From: Pseudeuparius sepicola
Lineage: Eukaryota > Arthropoda > Insecta > Coleoptera > Anthribidae
Assembly: GCA_963920635.1 (NCBI GenBank)
Contig: OY987299.1
Span: 115,817,373-115,881,372, forward strand
Length of the DNA stretch: 64,000 nt
Direction of reading: 5' to 3'
Numbering within the stretch: the stretch's first letter is position 1; each line of letters begins with the position of its first letter. A program made the translations under genes and the position numbers. Below are positions 62,613-64,000 of the stretch, piece after piece. The notes below the pieces were generated by a model that worked only from the letters and a program-made list of their open reading frames with translations, made no database searches and was not told the DNA's origin.

Positions 62613-64000
62613 GCGGAATTTTTGTCATATAAGTAATGCACTGTAACTCGTTATGAATTAGAGGTTAAAAAATGTTTTATGGGGAAAAGTTGTTCATACT
62701 ATGATCCCCTACAACTTTTATTCGGGTCATTTTGCTTTAAAAAAATGTTTAGGAAACTACCCGTATTGTTTAGGAAACCACCCTAAAGCGCAATTCGCAC
62801 CAGGAGTTCGAGTGTGATCACTCAGGAGGCAGTCCTCAAGCAACTCTGGAAAAATCATCCGGTTTGGATTTTTGTTGCAAAACTGACATCTTTATTAATT
62901 ATTTGACTAATTTAAAACGAATAACGAATAAAACAAAGATAAACAAGAATGTAGCCTGCAAACTTTATATTGACAAGAAGATGTTGTCGTTTTATTTTAT
63001 CGAATTGAATATTGAACGTCGAAAGGAGCACTTCTATCGATATGCGAAACATTCTATTAAGAATGTAAACAAAGAAAGAGTTTAACAACTTCGGCCATAA
63101 AACGTTTTCCCTTTCATTGTTACGCCAGCATTTCACTCTTAAAATCGCAGGTGCAATTATTTTCCATAAGTTATGCAGGTAGCAGGCATCACGCGACGTC
63201 TTTCTGAGCACTGACCGATATTCTGTTTGCATGACTGACCCGATCAACTAATGAAATAATTTGATTACAACAAATAATACGAACGAATAGAGGGTGCCTA
63301 ATTACAGCCTTTAGAATAAGTTTAGTACAGTTTCTAAATAATATACTCTAAGTAGGTAACGACTATGCACTAAGCAAGCGCCAACTTTTCAAATATTTTT
63401 CGGTATGGACCTTTTGAAAATTTTCTAAATGTTATATCAAATGTTATGGCCCGAGATGTGCGGCAGATAAATCCTGAGACACCCTGTATAACAGACACTA
63501 CATATTATTGATTAATGTCTCTATTTTTGTTTGATGATTACAGTCCAGTTTAATTTTTGTAATTGTTATAAAATATAATCCAGAAATTTCCCCTAAAACA
63601 AACTAAATATGTATATGTATGTATGGCGGTGAAAGCAGAATGGTATTATTTGCAGAATCTTGAAATACTTCGCGCTTACGATCCGTGTTAATTGCCGAAG
63701 GACGTTCTTTGGCATCTGGTTTTTGATTTAATCACTTCATTATGTAAAAAAACGTTATACAAGATTAATCTATGTACATTGAGATTTATTCCTTTGCCAA
63801 TAACTTTCCCTATGCAAATTATTGCATTATTGGTGATGATGTGATGATTAATGACAGAATACATCAATTTTGTAAAAGTAGGCTGATTGCTGTATTAAAT
63901 TATTGTTTAAAAACATAATTTTACCTTAATAGAGTCTTTGTATCAAATATTTCAACGAATAGGATCTTAATAAAAAATGAAGATAGATGTTCTAAATTCT

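Larger units (their letters stand above)
61055..64000. other. Upstream of the acidic-protein gene: repeats, no gene found
   Basis: The promoter of the minus-strand gene should lie just above 61054. Beyond it are a one-sided TACAGGGTGATTCAAATTCG end at 61562, a copy of the family E centre (61995-62200), a hairpin (62454-62612) and isolated CACCCTGTATA motifs near 62360 and 63480. No supported coding frame. Confidence 0.5.

Overview
This is nuclear DNA of an insect. Spliced genes, AT-rich introns, many foldback MITEs, P-like THAP relics and an errantivirus-type LTR element with an env region all point that way. Short TAGGTACCTA-type strings recur in intergenic DNA, as in many moth, beetle and aphid genomes, but I cannot fix the order. 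No bacterial operons, CRISPR arrays or convincing tRNA or rRNA genes were seen.

Four host genes are supported. (1) 26-19086 (+): the last seven exons, 621 codons, of a PHF3/DIDO1-family gene (Drosophila Pps type) with a complete SPOC domain. Its 7.5-kb last intron is packed with nested transposons. (2) 22169-22870 (-): NDUFAF3, a mitochondrial complex I assembly factor, complete in three exons. (3) 34590-39293 (+): DIMT1, the 18S rRNA N6,N6-dimethyladenosine transferase, complete in five exons. (4) 39423-61054 (-): a gene I could not name, encoding a long acidic serine-rich protein with an N-terminal membrane segment. Ten exons are found and one is probably missing. Its 3' end converges on DIMT1 with about 130 bp between stop codons.

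Mobile DNA fills much of the rest. At 23665-29604 lies an LTR retrotransposon with two identical 197-bp LTRs, a 4-bp target duplication and a canonical -1 frameshift heptamer between gag and pol. Its pol frame has lost the integrase core and runs directly into an envelope region. At 13089-17757 a long foldback element holds a Tc1/mariner-superfamily transposon with an unusually wide catalytic D-to-E spacing and an internal inverted duplication, plus a second foldback. At 29828-34000 a decayed THAP gene with a tandemly duplicated exon is interrupted by a P-like element carrying its own THAP domain. Further THAP relics lie near 55.5 kb and probably near 9 kb.

At least a dozen long palindromic MITEs occur, several sharing TATACAGGGTG/CACCCTGTATA ends. 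Two copies of a separate 7-bp-TSD MITE lie in opposite orientation. The host genes are housekeeping-type and show no shared pathway. The interest of the window lies in its nested and recently active transposons.
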